A stretch of 64,000 nt of DNA from Aliikangiella coralliicola (GCF_007004725.1 NZ_ML660170.1:62001-126000), one strand, 5' to 3'; numbered from the stretch's first letter, positions 1-9,026 are shown. A program made the numbers and translations. Notes: generated from the sequence alone by a model not told the origin.

Positions 1-326
1 TGATAACCTTTAACAAAAGTTGCGATCGTTTTATCACTTTCTTTAAAAGCACTTTCCAGAAGCTTAAGAAACTCGACGTTTGAATAGCGATCAGATTCAG
101 CATATAAATCTTTTATCATTATCTCGAAATATAAGCTGATAGATTTTGATTGAAGCAACGCTAGCGCTTTTAAGTTTTCAATCGCCGCAGTTTCAACCTC
201 ATTGCTAACATAACGATAGCCGATTCCTGATAGCATCAATAGTGGAAAGATGGCCATTGAGACCATATTGATGAGTAGCCGTCTCCCTAAACTTTTTTTA
301 CTTTTTATTTTTTCGGTTTCGCTCAT
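1..326 (-). CDS. Membrane sensor protein, N-terminal part only (cut by window edge)
   Basis: The reading frame starts at an ATG (326-324) and is still open at base 1, giving about 108 residues. A short basic cytoplasmic N-terminus (MSETEKIKSKK, then LGRR) is followed by one hydrophobic segment (LLINMVSMAIFPLLMLSGIGY) and a stretch with helix-like, charged composition that looks like the start of a periplasmic sensor domain. This is the usual N-terminal design of a membrane histidine kinase or GGDEF/EAL sensor, but the output domain lies outside the window. It begins 35 bp after the stop of the REC-GGDEF-EAL gene on the same strand, so it is probably the last visible gene of that signalling operon. 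I infer that it may be the cognate kinase for the two response regulators. The exact class cannot be seen. Confidence 0.7.
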   Translation of the reverse strand, partial: MSETEKIKSKKSLGRRLLINMVSMAIFPLLMLSGIGYRYVSNEVETAAIENLKALALLQSKSISLYFEIMIKDLYAESDRYSNVEFLKLLESAFKESDKTIATFVKGY

Positions 327-361
327 TGAAAACAACCCTGTTTACCCTATCGACAAATGTA

Positions 362-2149
362 TTAGTCATCTAAACCATTGGGGAGTCTTTCAGACTGGCT
401 AACATAGTTTTCTAACCAGATCCGTAGTTCGTTAATAGGTAGCGGTTTGCTAAAATAGTATCCCTGTGCAAAGTCACAACCTTCTTGTTTCAAGTATTCT
501 AACTGCGCCGCTGTCTCGATCCCTTCGGCAATAACTTTTAGTTCAAGGCCATGAGCCATCGCAATGATGGCTCGAATAAGTACCATGTCTTCTTTAACGT
601 CAGGAATGCCAGTAACAAAACTTTTGTCTATTTTTACTGTGCTGATTGGGCAGCGTTTCAAATAACTCAAGGCAGAATAGCCGGTGCCAAAATCATCAAC
701 TGAAAACTCAATTCCTAAATCGTTAATCGCTTTTAATTGCTCACTGACTTCTCGTGAATCGTCTAACAGCAACCTTTCAGTAATTTCAATCTCTAAGTTT
801 TCTGGCTTGATCTTCCTGGTTTTTATCGCCTTAAGGACAGTTTTGTACCAAATTGAATTCCTGAACTGTAATGTTGATGCGTTGACCGCAACCTTAAGCG
901 TTAGTGGCAATACTGAGGATAACTCTGAAATAACGTCAACAGATCGTTCAAATACCCAGGCGCCTATATTATGAATGAGCCCGGTAGATTCAGCGATGGG
1001 AATAAAGTACTCGGGAGAAACATTGCCCAACTCAGGATTATTCCAGCGTAGCAATGCTTCAACACCAACTATTTTTTCCTGTTGCGCATCGACCACCGGT
1101 TGATAATAAACGTCAAATTCGTCTCTTTCTATAGCGTGTCGAAGTAACTTTTCAACTTTAACTCGCTTATGAGCCGCCGCATCCATTTCCTCAGAGAAAA
1201 AGCTAAATGTATTTTTACCAATTTGCTTCGATTTATACATAGCAATATCAGCGTAATCCACCAATTTTGAAGGATCATCAATTTGCTCAGGATAGACGCA
1301 TACGCCGATACTCGCGCTTAATACGATTTCTTCGTTTTCGATTAACATGCACTTCTTTGATGCATGTAAAACTTGGCGAATCCTACCAATCAGGTTTTGT
1401 GAATCTTCAACGTCGGCAAATAAAATGACAAATTCATCGCCGCCAAAACGGGCTACGGTATCTGTTTTTCTGACAAGCTTGGTAAAACGATCTGCAATTT
1501 TGATTAGCACTGCGTCGCCAATTTTATGTCCCAGGCTATCGTTAACAGATTTGAATCCATCTAAATCAATAAACAACATCGCAAACTGGGTTCCATCTCT
1601 TTGCGATCTGGCTGTTGCTCTCTCAATTTCAAGAAATAACCGGCGACGATTTGGCAACCCGGTTAGAAGATCGTGATCGGCGAGAAATTTATTTTTATCC
1701 TCTAGTTCATTTCTTGTTCTGATCTCTTGTTCAAGGCCAAATTTTAAACGCCATAACTCCATGAACAAGGATATTTTCGCCGATAATATATCGGGTTGAA
1801 CAGGCTTTGTAATATAGTCAATAGCACCGGAAGAGTATCCTCTTAATACGTGTTGTTCATCACGATGCACAGCTGTAATAAATATAATGGGGATATTTTG
1901 TGTTTGCTCTTCTTCTCTTAATAATTCTGCAGTTTCATACCCATCCATAACAGGCATTTGTACATCTAACAAAATCAACCCAAGATTGTTGAGTTCGATA
2001 GCCTTGCTTAACGCTTCCTCTCCAGACTCAACATCAATCAGTTCTGCGTCAATCGATTTCAACAAATTTTTTAACGCGAAGCGGTTAGCTGCTATGTCAT
2101 CAACAATGAGAATTGATGGCCGAAAATTACTTTTAGTGTTAAGACGCAT
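362..2149 (-). CDS. Response regulator with GGDEF and EAL domains (c-di-GMP turnover)
   Basis: 595 residues. An N-terminal REC domain (about 11-130, phospho-acceptor Asp62 in LLLDVQMP) is followed by GGDEF (about 155-320) and EAL (about 333-580) domains. The diguanylate cyclase signature RFGGDEF (236-240) is intact, and an inhibitory-site RKTD sits exactly five residues before it. The EAL domain keeps its metal and catalytic motifs: VEALLRW, EITE, DDFGTGYSALSYL, KIDK, AEGIE and QGYYFSKPL. Both activities are therefore possible, and the net direction cannot be read from sequence. It is cytoplasmic, with no membrane segment. It starts 24 bp after the stop of the REC-GGDEF gene and reads toward the sensor fragment, so phosphorylation of the REC domain by a partner kinase is the likely input. 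Confidence 0.93.
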   Translation of the reverse strand: MRLNTKSNFRPSILIVDDIAANRFALKNLLKSIDAELIDVESGEEALSKAIELNNLGLILLDVQMPVMDGYETAELLREEEQTQNIPIIFITAVHRDEQHVLRGYSSGAIDYITKPVQPDILSAKISLFMELWRLKFGLEQEIRTRNELEDKNKFLADHDLLTGLPNRRRLFLEIERATARSQRDGTQFAMLFIDLDGFKSVNDSLGHKIGDAVLIKIADRFTKLVRKTDTVARFGGDEFVILFADVEDSQNLIGRIRQVLHASKKCMLIENEEIVLSASIGVCVYPEQIDDPSKLVDYADIAMYKSKQIGKNTFSFFSEEMDAAAHKRVKVEKLLRHAIERDEFDVYYQPVVDAQQEKIVGVEALLRWNNPELGNVSPEYFIPIAESTGLIHNIGAWVFERSVDVISELSSVLPLTLKVAVNASTLQFRNSIWYKTVLKAIKTRKIKPENLEIEITERLLLDDSREVSEQLKAINDLGIEFSVDDFGTGYSALSYLKRCPISTVKIDKSFVTGIPDVKEDMVLIRAIIAMAHGLELKVIAEGIETAAQLEYLKQEGCDFAQGYYFSKPLPINELRIWLENYVSQSERLPNGLDD

Positions 2150-2173
2150 GAATTAATCACTTCCCTATCTCAA

Positions 2174-3124
2174 TCATTTATAATAAGTTAATCTATTCCC
2201 GCCAGCTTTTTTGGCTGCATACATCGCATCGTCTGCATGACTGAGAATTTCATCAATCGAAGTACCATCCTCAGGAAACGACGCAATGCCAATACTCGCG
2301 CCGATATTGATCGGCTTCGAATCAAATAAAATTGGTTTTGAAATTTCAGTAATAATTTCTTCGACTTTATTTTTAATGTCGATAACGCCTTCGATATCGC
2401 TCATCAATATAACGAATTCATCTCCACCGATTCTTGCGAAAGTGTCATACTGCCTGATTATTTTACTAACTCTTGCAGCGACTTTAACCAGTGTAAAATC
2501 TCCAGCTTCGTGGCCTAAATCATCGTTAACTTGCTTAAATCCATCGAGGTCGATCATCAAAACAACCATTCTTTTTTCGAATCGAACAGAACGGTTAATT
2601 TCTTTGGCGAAGGCATCCATTAACTCGCGTCTGTTCGGCAAACCCGTCAGTTCATCATGATGAGCCAAATGCTGTAATCTGATTTCTGCCTCAGTACGCA
2701 TTTTGACTTCTTGTTCCAAAACAGATCTGAGACGCCAGAGATCGAGAAACACCCCAACCTTAGATAACAATATCTCAGGTACTATCGGTTTAGTTAAATA
2801 GTCCGCGGCTCCATATGAGTAGCCCTTGAGGATTTGAGTTTCGTCACGATGAATTGCAGTCACAAAGATTATCGGAATACTTTCAGTTTCTTCTTCGTCT
2901 TTCAATAACTCAGCAACCTCGTAGCCATCCATTTCAGGCATTTGAACATCAAGTAATATTAATGCGAGATTCTTTAATCCCACTGCTTTATGTAGCGCTT
3001 CTGCTCCAGAGGTTGCTTCAACAATATTCGCCGAAAAACTCTCCAGCAAACTTCTTAGAACCACGAGATTCATTCTCATATCATCGACTACCAGAATATC
3101 CGGCCGAATTTCTTTCACTGTCAT
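2174..3124 (-). CDS. Response regulator diguanylate cyclase (REC-GGDEF)
   Basis: 316 residues: REC domain (about 8-125, phospho-acceptor Asp59 in LILLDVQMP) and GGDEF domain (about 155-316). The active-site motif ARIGGDEF (233-237) is complete and is preceded by an RxxD inhibitory site (RQYD, 224-227) at the normal five-residue spacing, so product inhibition by c-di-GMP is expected. The REC domain resembles that of the following REC-GGDEF-EAL gene over its whole length, including the linker FLDLWRLRS...LEQE, which suggests the two genes arose by duplication. It is the first gene of the minus-strand operon; a terminator-like hairpin lies upstream of it. Predicted product: c-di-GMP from two GTP, controlled by phosphorylation. 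Confidence 0.92.
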   Translation of the reverse strand: MTVKEIRPDILVVDDMRMNLVVLRSLLESFSANIVEATSGAEALHKAVGLKNLALILLDVQMPEMDGYEVAELLKDEEETESIPIIFVTAIHRDETQILKGYSYGAADYLTKPIVPEILLSKVGVFLDLWRLRSVLEQEVKMRTEAEIRLQHLAHHDELTGLPNRRELMDAFAKEINRSVRFEKRMVVLMIDLDGFKQVNDDLGHEAGDFTLVKVAARVSKIIRQYDTFARIGGDEFVILMSDIEGVIDIKNKVEEIITEISKPILFDSKPINIGASIGIASFPEDGTSIDEILSHADDAMYAAKKAGGNRLTYYK

Positions 3125-3186
3125 AAATGGAAACTCAAATAATGATTAGATTAGAGTATAGCTCAATATGCCTATTTCGCATTGAG

Positions 3187-3222
3187 CAAAAAACAAGCAG
3201 AAACTCCCACTGTCAGCGGGAG
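3187..3222 (-). terminator. Intrinsic terminator after the DUF1697 gene
   Basis: Read on the minus strand, an arm CTCCCgCTG and its partner CAGtGGGAG (3204-3222) form a hairpin with one internal mismatch, followed by T-rich sequence including a run of six T. It lies 30 bp past the stop of the DUF1697 gene and before the start of the REC-GGDEF gene, separating two transcription units. Confidence 0.6.
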
Positions 3223-3252
3223 GCGAAGACGGGTTTACAGGATGGTTAAATT

Positions 3253-3780
3253 TTAATCCAACATTGACAAGACTTTGCTGACAGTATTCCAGTTTCTCGC
3301 GGTTACTGGAACGCCGATGGCTTTTTCAACTTTGGATGCCAACTTGGAGCGGCCTATTCCGTCTGGGGCGTATAAGTAGAAAAATCTGTCAACCAGCTTA
3401 AATTGTTCTGTCGTTGATTGAATTTTTTTCAAACTATCGAGATTGGGATTGTCCGGTCGCGTCTCTGTGAAAAAGCAATGAAGCAACTTCCCATTTGTGG
3501 CGTCAAAGGGATTATTCTGAATCGCTTGAATATAGTCAGCGCCGCTTATTAACAGGATGCTGGGCGTGAAAGCATATCTTTCATTAATAGCAGCACCTAT
3601 TTCACTCGATAACTTTTCAAAGGATAATCCTTTTCCCTCGAAAACCACGTTACCACTTTGAATATAGGTCTTAACATTTTTAAGGCCCAGGTTTTCAAGT
3701 ATCAAAGTCAGTTCGTTCATCGGCAAAATATTTTTACCACCGACGTTGATACCGCGTAAAAATAGGACATTTTTTTCCAT
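3253..3780 (-). CDS. DUF1697 family protein
   Basis: 175 residues, a typical length for DUF1697. The N-terminus has the family hallmarks: FLRGINVGGKN, then LPMNEL and later YIQSGNVVF. The C-terminus carries the usual GIGRSKLASKVEKA and TARNWNTV motifs. The protein is soluble with no signal peptide. The biochemical function of this widespread family is not established. The gene stands alone on the minus strand, with its own terminator-like hairpin just downstream. Confidence 0.88.
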   Translation of the reverse strand: MEKNVLFLRGINVGGKNILPMNELTLILENLGLKNVKTYIQSGNVVFEGKGLSFEKLSSEIGAAINERYAFTPSILLISGADYIQAIQNNPFDATNGKLLHCFFTETRPDNPNLDSLKKIQSTTEQFKLVDRFFYLYAPDGIGRSKLASKVEKAIGVPVTARNWNTVSKVLSMLD

Positions 3781-3847
3781 AAGGACTCCCAGTCAGCTAT
3801 TTTAGATCATCTATTCCTGGCCACGAAAAAACTAAAAGAGAACCAAC

Positions 3848-4411
3848 TTAATTACCCAAAAGCAATCTCACCCAGAATGCCCAGGTCAGACTAATTCCGA
3901 AAACATAACTTGCCAGGAAAGTGTGGTATCTTCTTGAGTTTGTTAGCAAACCTATAATGCCTAGTACGACAAAATGTAAAACAAAAGGTAAGTAAAATGG
4001 CGGGTTGAGCAATTGACCGCGCAATGCTGTTAACGCTATATCGCTCAGGTTTGAGGCAATAAACAGACCTAAAAACCAGGGTCTGTTTTTCTCAAATATT
4101 AAACCGTAGTCCTGAACAGTATTTTTCTCTATTGGGTATAAAACAACACTCATTAAATAGAAAAAAACGGCCCAAATCACAACCACCAGAAAAAACTCAA
4201 AGCTCCACTCAGTAAAGGTATTGAGCTGAAAGAACACCCACCAATTTAGCACTAAAACCACGAAAAGCGCGAGGCTCCACATAATGTGGACCAGATCCAA
4301 CGAAAACTCACTTCGGCGATTAATCATACGACCAATTCCGGTGAGAATGTTCGCAATACCTAAACCTAAAACTAAAGAAACCAGTACCGCAACGTATTCA
4401 AACTCAGACAT
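3848..4411 (-). CDS. Hypothetical integral membrane protein (about six helices)
   Basis: 187 residues from the ATG at 4411. The frame can be extended eight codons to a TTG at 4435, but the ATG gives MSEFEYVAVLVSLVLGLGI, which leads directly into the first membrane helix. About six hydrophobic segments cover almost the whole chain (near residues 6-26, 40-62, 68-90, 105-122, 134-152 and 160-182). Trp is frequent at helix ends. I recognise no catalytic motif and do not assign a function. It lies 67 bp upstream of the DUF1697 gene on the same strand, and the two might be co-transcribed. Confidence 0.65.
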   Translation of the reverse strand: MSEFEYVAVLVSLVLGLGIANILTGIGRMINRRSEFSLDLVHIMWSLALFVVLVLNWWVFFQLNTFTEWSFEFFLVVVIWAVFFYLMSVVLYPIEKNTVQDYGLIFEKNRPWFLGLFIASNLSDIALTALRGQLLNPPFYLPFVLHFVVLGIIGLLTNSRRYHTFLASYVFGISLTWAFWVRLLLGN

Positions 4412-4963
4412 CAACGTGTTCTCATTATCAGGCAACCAGCTAACGGTTCTGGTTTAGCGCTGTAAATTATTATTTTGTTGATTGCAGCCTAATCGAAAGA
4501 ACATACAAAATCAACAAGTTAGCCGGGAGCTTCAGAGACGCTTAACAGACCAAAGCCGAATATTGTCTGTGCAGCAATCTCTATCCTGTTATTAAACAGA
4601 ACTTCCAATGGCTTACAAACAGTGCAATGTGTTTCACATAATTTTTCGAGCACCACTGATAAAAGGGCAATTGACAATGTCAGTTTTCTGTCTACGTAAT
4701 TTTACTGAATAATACTTTTTGTCTACGTAGTTTTACGCAAGTTGGTTAGCAATAATGCCAAGTCAAATTCACCACACTCAATATTAATTAAATTTAAAAC
4801 GAGGTTACTCGAAGTTAATAATTTGTGTTACAAAAATGCTTAACTGCAAATTAAGATTTTTGTACTAAACTTTATCGTAAATCTTACTTTGGGTTTTTAG
4901 TTTCATTTCGATTCAGATAATAATCCTGTTTAAAGGCCCTCAAATTAAAGGTACATAAATTCT
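4412..4963. other. AT-rich intergenic region upstream of the TonB-dependent receptor
   Basis: About 550 bp between divergent genes with no convincing ORF. It holds the 16-bp direct repeat at 4690-4736 and a long AT-rich tract that must contain the receptor promoter. A GATAATAAT stretch near 4916-4924 resembles half a Fur box, but I could not see a full site. Confidence 0.5.
4690..4736. promoter_or_regulatory. Pair of 16-bp direct repeats, probable operator for the TonB receptor
   Basis: GTCTACGTAATTTTAC (4690-4705) recurs as GTCTACGTAGTTTTAC (4721-4736) with one mismatch. The start-to-start distance is 31 bp, three helical turns, and each copy contains the palindrome TACGTA. Same-face spacing of two near-identical sites upstream of one gene is typical of a cooperative regulator. 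I do not know which regulator it would be. Confidence 0.45.
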
Positions 4964-7006
4964 GTGAAAGATGCTTACACGGTTCTCTGCACGAGATTTG
5001 CCTTTGCCAGTTTTATTTCACTGTCCTTTCTAATCGTTATCAATTCAAATCCCGTCATAGCCGATAGTAGAGTGATGGAGGTTGAACAACTATTCGATTT
5101 GCCCTTGGAAGATCTACTCGATGTCAAAGTAAAAAGCCCTTCTCAATTGAATACAGAAATTAACATGGCACCCAGTATTATTGCAGTTATTACCGAGTCT
5201 CAAATTAAAGCCATGGGAGCAAGAACACTATCCGATGTCTTAAAAATGGCGCCGGGCATTCAACTGCTCAACCGTCGCAACGGGCGAGATATGGTTTGGA
5301 TTCGCGGTATTCCCAGCGGCCGTAACACAAAAATCATGTTGCTCATCGACGGTGTTCCCCAGCGTGAAGTTATTTTTGGCGGCTGGTCACCTGACGAGCA
5401 GGTTCAAATTAATAATATTGCCAGAATAGAAGTGATTCGCGGCCCGGGTTCTGCACTTTATGGAGGCGATGCTTATTCTGGATTGATCTCCATCTACACA
5501 AAAGAAAAAGTGCCGCAAAAGACAAATGTAACGGTTGGTGTTTCCAGCTTCGACGGCCAACAGGCAAAGATCAGCACCGGCCATGAATTTGAACAGGCAA
5601 AGTTTTTATTTTCTGCAAGAGCAATGGACCAGGAAGGTTATCAACAGCAAAGAGACAGACGGGGAAACCTCTCCACCCATGATAATAATGTGGAAGCGAC
5701 CAGTTTTACCGCCAAACTACTGAATGAAAACTGGCAAATCGCTTACATTTATGATGACTACACCACTGAATATCCACTCTATTCTTCTCCACAATATAAA
5801 TCTCAGCAATATAGAACCAACAGTTTTTATCTGAAAAACAATCATGAGTGGCGCCAGGTTTATCTGGAAAATCAGCTCTATCGTTACCAGGTAAAACGTT
5901 TTTTTGACAGAACTATCAGAAACGCTGATGAAAGTCTTAACTTCGCGTCTTTTTCACAGTTAGATACGCAACTCACGGGAATTCGTAGTCAGTTGACTTA
6001 TGCCTTTAATCAGCAACACCAAGGGGTATTTGGTGCTGTTTACGAGCGTCGTGCAGTTGACGAGTATCATGAAACGATCACCGTTCGTAATAGTTTGTCT
6101 ACATTGGAATTACAATCGATTATTTTGCGCCAGGGAGACCGAACACCTGAGGCAGATAATTATGCACTTTATGCTCAAACAGAATCGTTATTTCTTGATA
6201 ACGCGTTAGCATTGACTTTGGGCGCTCGAATTGATCACTTTGAAGAATTCGACAATGAAACCAGTCCCAGAGTCGCTCTCACCTATCAGCAAAATGATCA
6301 ATGGTCTGCAAAACTCATCTGGGGCGAAGCTTTTCGGCCACCGACGTTTCTGCAACAATATGAAATTCGCAGCGATGGAAATTCTCCCGGCAATCCATCG
6401 GTAACGCCTGAACTCATTGAAACCTGGGAAACCGAGTTTGTTTATCATTTTGATCTGAAAAATAATCTAAGTATTCGTTACTTCGAAAGTCATTTAAATA
6501 ATTTTATTCAAACGATTGGCGGAGCCGCCTATGAGAACATTGACAAGACAATGCAGGTTCCGGGATTCGAATTAGAATTTAATGGTAAAGTGAAAAAACA
6601 CTGGGAAAACTTTCATGAATTGGGGCTCAGTTTTAATTTTACGCGAGTCAATACCACTGAGGCATCAGTCGCCAAAAACAACGCCAATTTAATTCTATTT
6701 GCTCAAGACAACAATAAATCCCTCTATCTAGGTATTAACTATTTAGACAAACGGAATGCGAGTGACCTTTACCATACGCGTGTCACTATTCCCGAAGTTC
6801 GCGCACAAAATAACAAACAAAGCTATTGGATTTTAGATGCAAACATTCAATTTAAAAACTTGTGGCATTCTTCTTTTCAATTGGAGCTTGGGATCAAAAA
6901 CGTCTTAGATAAACAACACTATAATCCCACCTATGCGCCGGATAGTTATTATGACGTTCGTAAAGAACCGAGAAGCATCTCACTCAACTTAAGCTACCAG
7001 TTTTAA
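4964..7006 (+). CDS. TonB-dependent outer-membrane receptor
   Basis: 680 residues from a GTG start; an AAAGG about 12 bases upstream is a plausible ribosome site. A signal peptide (hydrophobic segment about 12-32, cleaved near VIADS) precedes a plug domain (about 60-185) with the usual features: ITESQIKAMGARTLSDVLKMAPGI, then WIRGI, LLIDGVP, RIEVIRGPGSALYGG and ISIYTKE. The rest is a beta-barrel with alternating aromatic strands and a terminal Phe (SLNLSYQF) typical of BAM substrates. It resembles the BtuB/CirA-like group. The substrate is unknown; no transport operon, TonB or siderophore gene is adjacent. It ends 44 bp from the convergent nnrS gene. Confidence 0.92.
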   Translation: MKDAYTVLCTRFAFASFISLSFLIVINSNPVIADSRVMEVEQLFDLPLEDLLDVKVKSPSQLNTEINMAPSIIAVITESQIKAMGARTLSDVLKMAPGIQLLNRRNGRDMVWIRGIPSGRNTKIMLLIDGVPQREVIFGGWSPDEQVQINNIARIEVIRGPGSALYGGDAYSGLISIYTKEKVPQKTNVTVGVSSFDGQQAKISTGHEFEQAKFLFSARAMDQEGYQQQRDRRGNLSTHDNNVEATSFTAKLLNENWQIAYIYDDYTTEYPLYSSPQYKSQQYRTNSFYLKNNHEWRQVYLENQLYRYQVKRFFDRTIRNADESLNFASFSQLDTQLTGIRSQLTYAFNQQHQGVFGAVYERRAVDEYHETITVRNSLSTLELQSIILRQGDRTPEADNYALYAQTESLFLDNALALTLGARIDHFEEFDNETSPRVALTYQQNDQWSAKLIWGEAFRPPTFLQQYEIRSDGNSPGNPSVTPELIETWETEFVYHFDLKNNLSIRYFESHLNNFIQTIGGAAYENIDKTMQVPGFELEFNGKVKKHWENFHELGLSFNFTRVNTTEASVAKNNANLILFAQDNNKSLYLGINYLDKRNASDLYHTRVTIPEVRAQNNKQSYWILDANIQFKNLWHSSFQLELGIKNVLDKQHYNPTYAPDSYYDVRKEPRSISLNLSYQF

Positions 7007-7050
7007 TCATTTGGTGCGCATTCACTTTATTGCGCGCTCCCCATTAGAAA

Positions 7051-8247
7051 CTAGCCAGGACGCCCATCAGCTCTTTTGCGAATTAGCATCATAAAATATC
7101 GGATTACAAACAATCCGTAAGCAACACTCCACAAGGCCGCTGACAGGGTCAAAATGAAAATGTAGTCATCACTTAAACTGGTGCCAAATACGCGCACAAT
7201 AAAAGCAAAAGTAACCGCCAAAAATGCCGCCGCCATGACTTTGCCGACCACAATCATACGGCCAGTATGACCTAAAGAAACTCGTGAGATCATTGCCAAG
7301 ATCATCGTCCCCATCGCCCCTACCGTCAAAACATGGAGTCCTGCAGAAAAAGTAATCTGATTAAACAGATAATGGGAAGATAACAATATCATTCCTAACG
7401 GAATACAGAAGTAGCTAATATGAAGAGACCACACCAAAGGAACTTTCGTTGTCACCCAAAAACGCCAGCGAATAAATCGAACTAAATGAATAATGCCGGC
7501 CAGCAACGTCACCAATGCCATTAATTCCGATGGCAAACTGACACCCGAAATAAAAATCAGTGCGACCAAAATCATGGAGCCTATCGATAACCGTTCAATC
7601 CACAGATTAGGGTTAACTTTTTGAGTACCGGTGCCATTGGCGGTGAACATTGGAATCACCCTGCCCGCCATAATGCACATCAACAATGTCACCAACATAA
7701 TCATCGCATAGCTGCTTTTAGCGGCAAGCAACATATCTTGATTGATTAATCCCCAGTGCATCACAAAATTAGACAAACTCATCGCAATTAATAACGGAAT
7801 AAAAATCAGGTTGCGGTACATTTTCTTTGCCAAAATAGGCATCGCCAGGAAATAAGCTGCACTCGGAATAAAAGCGAAATCAATCGCTGCAACAATCCAC
7901 GGAGACAGATCTGGATTAACTAACAATATCGCGCGGCCGGTAAGCCACAATGCGACCAGATAAAATAACCGCCAACCTTTTACGCCAGGGATACCGGTCC
8001 AGTTTTGCACTGCGGTTAATAGAAAACCAACGACAATCGCAGCAACAAATCCAAATAGCATTTCATGGGAATGCCACCAGAAACCATTACCATAAGGTTG
8101 AAAATCTAATCGACCAGACAGAACGGCAATCCAGATTAATAGCGCAAGAATACTGAATGAGGCACCCAATAAAAAGAAAGGACGAAACGCTAATGCCAGA
8201 ATCGGCGGCGGTTGTTTTTGATTCGCTGTTGCGTTATTCGTTAACAT
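7051..8247 (-). CDS. nnrS: NnrS family heme-copper membrane protein
   Basis: 398 residues, about 12 transmembrane helices, the normal size for NnrS. Family-typical motifs are present: AFRPFFLLGA near the N-terminus, NGFWWHSHEMLFGF with its His pair, GRVIPMFTANG, and HVLTVGAMGTMILAMISRVSLGHTGR. In other bacteria NnrS is an inner-membrane protein induced by NO that relieves nitrosative damage to iron metabolism. Here it is the second gene after nsrR, 18 bp apart, and diverges from norB, which fits a NO-defence regulon. The start is an ATG with an AGAGG-like site upstream. Confidence 0.92.
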   Translation of the reverse strand: MLTNNATANQKQPPPILALAFRPFFLLGASFSILALLIWIAVLSGRLDFQPYGNGFWWHSHEMLFGFVAAIVVGFLLTAVQNWTGIPGVKGWRLFYLVALWLTGRAILLVNPDLSPWIVAAIDFAFIPSAAYFLAMPILAKKMYRNLIFIPLLIAMSLSNFVMHWGLINQDMLLAAKSSYAMIMLVTLLMCIMAGRVIPMFTANGTGTQKVNPNLWIERLSIGSMILVALIFISGVSLPSELMALVTLLAGIIHLVRFIRWRFWVTTKVPLVWSLHISYFCIPLGMILLSSHYLFNQITFSAGLHVLTVGAMGTMILAMISRVSLGHTGRMIVVGKVMAAAFLAVTFAFIVRVFGTSLSDDYIFILTLSAALWSVAYGLFVIRYFMMLIRKRADGRPG

Positions 8248-8265
8248 GATTCAATAAACCTCTTT

Positions 8266-8706
8266 TCAACCTGCAATGTTAAGTAACTGGCTAATTTGAG
8301 CGCGTTTATTATCTGGAATTAAATCTGCCAGAGTGTACTCATCCAGCTTTTCGAGAAAAGCAGTTAACGCTTGATCAAAGATGACTTTTAACTGACAGCC
8401 CGGAGTAATTATGCAATTGGCACCATCTTTAAAACACTCCACCAAAGACAAATCTTGTTCAATATCACGCACTAAATCGCCAATGTTGATTTCACTGGGT
8501 TCGTTTTTCAGCTTCAGGCCACCATTTTTACCGCGTACAGCAATCACATAACCTTTGGTATTTAACTCCTGCACTATTTTCATCAGATGGTTTTTAGATA
8601 TCTGATAACTATCTGCGATTTCTTTAATCGTTGATAGTGTGTCGCCTTTTGCCGCGAGATACATCAGCACACGCAGCGAGTAATCGGTGTAACGAGTAAT
8701 ATGCAT
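8266..8706 (-). CDS. nsrR: NO-sensing Rrf2-family repressor NsrR
   Basis: 146 residues. An N-terminal winged helix begins with MHITRYTDYSLRVLMYLA, and the wing carries GKNGGLKL. Three cysteines for an Fe-S cluster are at 91, 98 and 104, in C-x6-C-x5-C. This is close to the NsrR pattern and different from IscR. NsrR represses NO-detoxification genes until NO reacts with its cluster. The operators it would use lie in front of norB (8924-8972), matching the known AAGATG-type consensus. It is co-directional with nnrS and probably co-transcribed. Confidence 0.93.
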   Translation of the reverse strand: MHITRYTDYSLRVLMYLAAKGDTLSTIKEIADSYQISKNHLMKIVQELNTKGYVIAVRGKNGGLKLKNEPSEINIGDLVRDIEQDLSLVECFKDGANCIITPGCQLKVIFDQALTAFLEKLDEYTLADLIPDNKRAQISQLLNIAG

Positions 8707-8780
8707 ATAATTTATTCTCTACTGTCCATCATTGGTATTTTTCAACGATTTAAAACTTTTTATCAGGAATTCAAGAGTAC

Positions 8781-8892
8781 GCCTAACTCCTAACTCCTAA
8801 CGCCTAACTCCTAACGCCTAACTCCTAACTCCTAACGCCTAACGCCTAACTCCTAACTCCTAACTCCTAATTCCTAATTCCTAATTCCTAAG
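8781..8892. repeat. Tandem heptamer array, 16 units
   Basis: Sixteen consecutive 7-bp units of the form [G/T]CCTAA[C/T/G]: GCCTAAC and TCCTAAC mixed, then three TCCTAAT and a final TCCTAAG, with no break in register. The complementary strand is a telomere-like GTTAGGA/GTTAGGC series. The array lies 70-180 bp upstream of nsrR and 30 bp upstream of the first NsrR site. The same heptamer in reverse orientation follows norB. Confidence 0.95.
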
Positions 8893-8923
8893 ATTTTATC
8901 GCCAGAATGATTGATCCTTTTAA

Positions 8924-8946
8924 AAGATTCATCTATTATACATCTT
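8924..8946. promoter_or_regulatory. NsrR-type operator, distal copy
   Basis: A 23-bp dyad with left arm AAGATTCATCT and right arm TTATACATCTT. Outer halves AAGAT and CATCTT match the NsrR 11-1-11 consensus (AAGATGnnTTT and its complement) with a few mismatches. It sits between the heptamer array and the proximal copy, 26 bp centre to centre from it. Confidence 0.6.
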
Positions 8947-8949
8947 TTA

Positions 8950-8972
8950 AAGATGCATGCAAAATACATCTT
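8950..8972. promoter_or_regulatory. NsrR-type operator, proximal copy
   Basis: A 23-bp dyad with arms AAGATGCATGC and AAATACATCTT. AAGATG and CATCTT are perfect outer arms and the inner AT pair is also conserved. It lies 54 bp upstream of the small ORF that leads into norB, a normal place for promoter occlusion. The nearby nsrR gene supports this reading and also suggests autoregulation. Confidence 0.78.
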
Positions 8973-9026
8973 TAAAAATCTCACTGATAACAACCGAGCA
9001 ATAACTCTCAATCATTGGAGTCAACC

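Noticed and set aside
8781-8892. CRISPR-like look of the regular repeats
   Set aside because: The units are 7 bp with no spacers; it is a tandem microsatellite-like array.
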